64,000 bases of DNA. It comes from Amycolatopsis echigonensis. Its GTDB lineage: Bacteria > Actinomycetota > Actinomycetes > Mycobacteriales > Pseudonocardiaceae. Shown piece by piece: positions 61,557-64,000 of this stretch. The position numbers were made by a program, and so were the translations under genes. Location of the stretch: the NCBI RefSeq assembly GCF_014174495.1, contig NZ_JACJHR010000007.1, positions 62,001 through 126,000 of the forward strand. Reading direction: 5' to 3'. Numbering within the stretch: position 1 is the first letter of the stretch; every line of letters starts with the position of its first letter. The notes below the pieces were generated by a model. The model had not been told where the DNA came from. It did no database searches and saw only the letters and a program-made list of their open reading frames with translations.

Positions 61557-62210
61557 TCAGGCGTGGACCGCGGTACTGTCCAAATAGGTCAGAACGGCGC
61601 GGATGCGGCGGTTCTGGTCGCGGCTAGCCTCCAGGCCGAGTTTCGAGAAGATGTTGCTGATGTGGTTTTCCACCGCTCCCTGCGTCACCATCAAAGCCTT
61701 GGCGATGGCCGTGTTCGACAGTCCCTGCGCCATCTGCGCCAGCACCTCGGTTTCCCGCGCGGTCAACGCCTCCAACGGATCCCGGCTGCGGGACAGCATC
61801 TGCGCGACCACGTCCGGGTCGATGGCCGATCCGCCGCCGGCGACGCGGCGGACTGCCTCCAGGAAGTCCGCGACGTCGGCGACTCGTTCTTTCAACAAGT
61901 ACCCGACGCCGGAGGTGCCTTCCGCGATCAGGTCTACCGCATAGCTTCCTTCGACGTACTGCGAGACCACAAGCACCGGCAGGCCGGGGATTTCCTTGCG
62001 GGCCGCCAAAGCCGCGCGGAGGCCCTCGTCGGTGAAGGTCGGCGGCATCCGGACGTCGGCGATGACCAGGTCCGGGCGGTGGTCCCGGATCGCCACGAGC
62101 AGGTCGTCGCCGTTGTCGACCGCGGCGGCGGTTTCGATGCCGACGTCCGCGAGCAGGCTTTGCACTCCGGCGCGCAACAGCACCGAGTCTTCCGCGATCA
62201 CGACGCGCAT
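61557..62210 (-). CDS. NarL/LuxR family response regulator
   Basis: A 217-residue response regulator. The receiver domain has acidic pocket Glu7-Asp8, phospho-acceptor Asp52 (LVIADVRMPP) and Lys in LLKERV. The C-terminal LuxR HTH is LTARETEVLAQMAQGLSNTAIAKALMVTQGAVENHISNIFSKLGL. It is paired with the kinase encoded 22 bp upstream on the same strand. Target genes unknown. Confidence 0.95.
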   Translation of the reverse strand: MRVVIAEDSVLLRAGVQSLLADVGIETAAAVDNGDDLLVAIRDHRPDLVIADVRMPPTFTDEGLRAALAARKEIPGLPVLVVSQYVEGSYAVDLIAEGTSGVGYLLKERVADVADFLEAVRRVAGGGSAIDPDVVAQMLSRSRDPLEALTARETEVLAQMAQGLSNTAIAKALMVTQGAVENHISNIFSKLGLEASRDQNRRIRAVLTYLDSTAVHA

Positions 62211-62232
62211 TTTCTTGCCTCCACAACAGGAT

Positions 62233-63348
62233 TCACCAGCGGACGGGCAGATCCGCCCGCACGACGGTGGGGCCGCCGACGGGGCTGACGACGGTGAGCA
62301 CGCCGTCGATCGTGGCGGCTCGGTCGGCCAGGCCGGCCAGGCCGCCGCCGGGGCGCATCGACGCGCCGCCGTGGCCGTTGTCGGTGATCTCGACGACGAC
62401 GGTGTCGTCGTCGCGGGTCACTCGCACGGACGCGCGGTCGGCGCCGGAATGCTTGGTCACGTTGGTGAGCGTTTCGCTCACGATGAAGTACGTCGTCGTC
62501 TCGACAGGTGCGGGCGGACGGGGTTCTACGGTAACCTCGACCTCAATAGGGATAGGCATTCTTGCGGTAAGAGAAGACAACGCCGCGTCCAGGCCGCGAT
62601 CCTGGAGCACCGGCGGGTAGATGCCCCGGGCGAGGTCGCGCAGCTCCGAGACAGCGAGTTTGGCGTCGGCGTGCGCGGCTCCGATGAGCTCGCGGACCGC
62701 GGTCGGGTCGTCGAGGTCGAGTTTGAGCTGCGCGCGGCCCAGGCTCATCGCGACGGACACCAGCCGCTGCTGCGCGCCGTCGTGCAGGTCCCGTTCGATC
62801 CGGCGCCGTTCGGCCTCCACCGCGTCGACTCCGCGTGCACGCGAGTTCCGCAGCTGCTGCGTGCGCGCTTCCAGTTGCGCGGTGCGGTTCGGGCCGAGGA
62901 ACGACGTCGCCAGTTCGCCGTGCATCGTCCCGATGCGCGGCGCCACGAAAATTCCGAAAGGAGGTACCGCGGTGGACACGACGCCCGCCACGAATTCCAC
63001 GATGCCCAACGGAAAAGCGATGAGCACGAAAGCGAACTCGCGCCAGGTGGCGGTGTCGAGCAGCCGCGCCTGCCACACGGCGAGCATGCCGGGCCCTACC
63101 GGACGGCGGCGGACGGGTTCCGCGATCGTCACGCCGAGCATCCGGTGCGCCCAGCGTCGTTCGAAGGCGCAGTACGAATACATCAGCGAGGTCGCGACCA
63201 GCAGGACGGGGATGCCGATCCACAGCATCGTCGTCGCGACGCCGACCAGCATGGTCACCAGGATCAGCACGAACGCGGCGAGCCGGATCGGGAGGCTCAG
63301 CACGAGAAACCCGATCGTCCGCATGGTCGGCGGCCGCGTCACGGGCAT
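62233..63348 (-). CDS. NarL-type (HisKA_3) sensor histidine kinase
   Basis: A 371-residue membrane kinase. The N-terminal sensor part has about four helices (IGFLVLSLPIRLAAFVLILVTM, WIGIPVLLVATSLMY, EFAFVLIAFPLGIVEFVAGVVSTAV). HisKA_3 carries His189 in RRRIERDLHDGAQQRLVSVAMSLG, and the ATPase has VEITDNGHGG and GGGLAGLADR. It partners the response regulator downstream. The ATG at 63348 overlaps the end of the glycosyltransferase gene by 10 bp, so kinase, regulator and glycosyltransferase form one operon. Confidence 0.93.
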   Translation of the reverse strand: MPVTRPPTMRTIGFLVLSLPIRLAAFVLILVTMLVGVATTMLWIGIPVLLVATSLMYSYCAFERRWAHRMLGVTIAEPVRRRPVGPGMLAVWQARLLDTATWREFAFVLIAFPLGIVEFVAGVVSTAVPPFGIFVAPRIGTMHGELATSFLGPNRTAQLEARTQQLRNSRARGVDAVEAERRRIERDLHDGAQQRLVSVAMSLGRAQLKLDLDDPTAVRELIGAAHADAKLAVSELRDLARGIYPPVLQDRGLDAALSSLTARMPIPIEVEVTVEPRPPAPVETTTYFIVSETLTNVTKHSGADRASVRVTRDDDTVVVEITDNGHGGASMRPGGGLAGLADRAATIDGVLTVVSPVGGPTVVRADLPVRW

Positions 63349-64000
63349 AGCGCGAGCCGTTCCAGCTCCGGGACGAGGTCGTCGAGCGTCGGCGTCGCCA
63401 GCATCTCGTCGCGCACCTCGAGCGCACATTCCCGGAAGGACGGTTCCTCCAGCAGCCGGCACACTCCCGCCCGGACACTCGCGGGCGTCACGTCCTCGAG
63501 GTCCACCAGCAACCCGTTGCCGCGCTTCGCCTGAGCCACCGCCGAGCCGCGTTCGCTCCACGTGGTGCCCGGGATGACCAGCTGCGGGACGCCGTTCACC
63601 ACCGCGTTGCTGATCGTCGCGCCGCCGCCCTGGTGCACGATCGCGGAGCACGAGGCGAGGAGTTCGTTCATCGGCACGAAATCGACGGCGCGGACGTTGT
63701 CCGGGATCGCGCGCACGGACGCGAGCTGGCTCGCGTTCAACGTGGCGATCACCTCGATGTCGAGGTCGGCGAGGCCGTCCAGCAGGTCTCCGACGGAGGT
63801 TTCCTCGACGCCGAGCACCTGCCGGTTCGAGATGCCGAGGGTGAGCATCACCCGCGGCCGTTCGGGACGCTCCAGCACCCACGAGGGGATCGCCATCGGC
63901 TTGTTCTGCGGCACGAACCGGGCCGGGACGTAGTCGACGTCCACGCCGTCGTACCGCAGATACGACGGATGGCAGTCGATGGTCCGCACGCCGTAACGGA
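63339..64000 (-). CDS. Macrolide-type (activator-dependent) glycosyltransferase, N-terminus outside window
   Basis: The C-terminal 220 residues of a GT-B enzyme of the EryCIII/DesVII type. YVPARFVPQNKPMAIPSWVL and RPRVMLTLGIS match the linker and start of the C-domain, and DFVPMNELLASCSAIVHQGGGATISNAVVNGVPQLVIPG is the nucleotide-sugar-binding signature, with the usual HHGGAGT replaced by HQGGGAT. Such enzymes attach deoxysugars to macrolides and other polyketides, usually with a cytochrome-like activator. Its operon with a two-component system is unusual. Confidence 0.9.
   Translation of the reverse strand, partial: RYGVRTIDCHPSYLRYDGVDVDYVPARFVPQNKPMAIPSWVLERPERPRVMLTLGISNRQVLGVEETSVGDLLDGLADLDIEVIATLNASQLASVRAIPDNVRAVDFVPMNELLASCSAIVHQGGGATISNAVVNGVPQLVIPGTTWSERGSAVAQAKRGNGLLVDLEDVTPASVRAGVCRLLEEPSFRECALEVRDEMLATPTLDDLVPELERLALCP

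Noticed and set aside
1-64000. tRNA, rRNA or riboswitch genes
   Set aside because: No tRNA T-loop signature in a noncoding gap and no recognisable riboswitch core was found by eye; a covariance-model search would be needed to exclude small RNAs.

Overview
The window looks like a chromosomal segment of a high-GC actinomycete, most likely a Pseudonocardiaceae member such as Amycolatopsis. This is inferred from strong G/C third-position bias, many GTG starts, ATGA/GTGA-coupled genes, leaderless promoters, and families typical of that group: MAB_1171c-type membrane protein, Rv1733c-like protein, DUF5709, SigL/RslA-like pair, AccE epsilon subunit. No rRNA, tRNA, CRISPR array, insertion sequence or origin was recognised.

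Left part (1-18 kb). An oligopeptide/dipeptide ABC importer (two permeases, lipoprotein) faces a ROK regulator coupled to an M81/MlrC-like metallopeptidase. Next come an ArsR-SRPBCC fusion with an exceptionally clear promoter/operator; a second, N-terminally short Rho factor abutting a GNAT acetyltransferase; an LCM-type methyltransferase; an amino-acid permease, Lrp regulator and class III transaminase set; a secreted TAP-type peptidase; a methyltransferase; and MarR/flavin monooxygenase and MerR/thioredoxin pairs.

Accessory core (19-30 kb). On the minus strand lie an XRE regulator, an ImmA/IrrE metalloprotease and a MAB_1171c-type membrane protein, with the last split from the first two by about 5 kb of opposite-strand DNA. 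That insert holds an NAD-dependent epimerase-like gene and a KS-ACP-alpha-oxoamine synthase megagene carrying a +1 frameshift in a G7 run. It is the most unusual biosynthetic locus here. A 24-bp perfect hairpin lies at its right end. Downstream are an Rv1733c-like protein, an orphan small protein, and a GNAT/TetR pair with two matching palindromes 42 bp apart.

Middle (30-50 kb). This holds enoyl-CoA hydratase and a cysteine-desulfurase-like enzyme, peptide deformylase, a PEP-mutase-like lyase, an Ogt/Ada-AlkA alkylation repair operon, VanZ-RDD, DUF5709, a DUF3800-like protein, an ECF sigma/anti-sigma pair, a hydrolase/FGGY kinase pair, tandemly duplicated methyltransferases, a TetR/flavin monooxygenase operon with a 33-bp palindromic operator, and CsbD, TOBE, MocR and AhpD genes. 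Several intergenic stretches here are G-skewed, low in complexity and repetitive, including three 114-bp tandem copies.

Right part (50-64 kb). This holds a branched-chain 2-oxoacid dehydrogenase operon with a divergent Lrp regulator, acetyltransferases, a decayed VOC pseudogene and a hydrolase. Next is an operon of type II thioesterase, acyl-CoA carboxylase beta subunit and a 379-residue epsilon subunit whose N-terminal extension carries repeats. The window ends in a two-component system and a truncated macrolide-type glycosyltransferase. Thioesterase, carboxylase and glycosyltransferase together suggest the edge of a polyketide locus continuing beyond the window.
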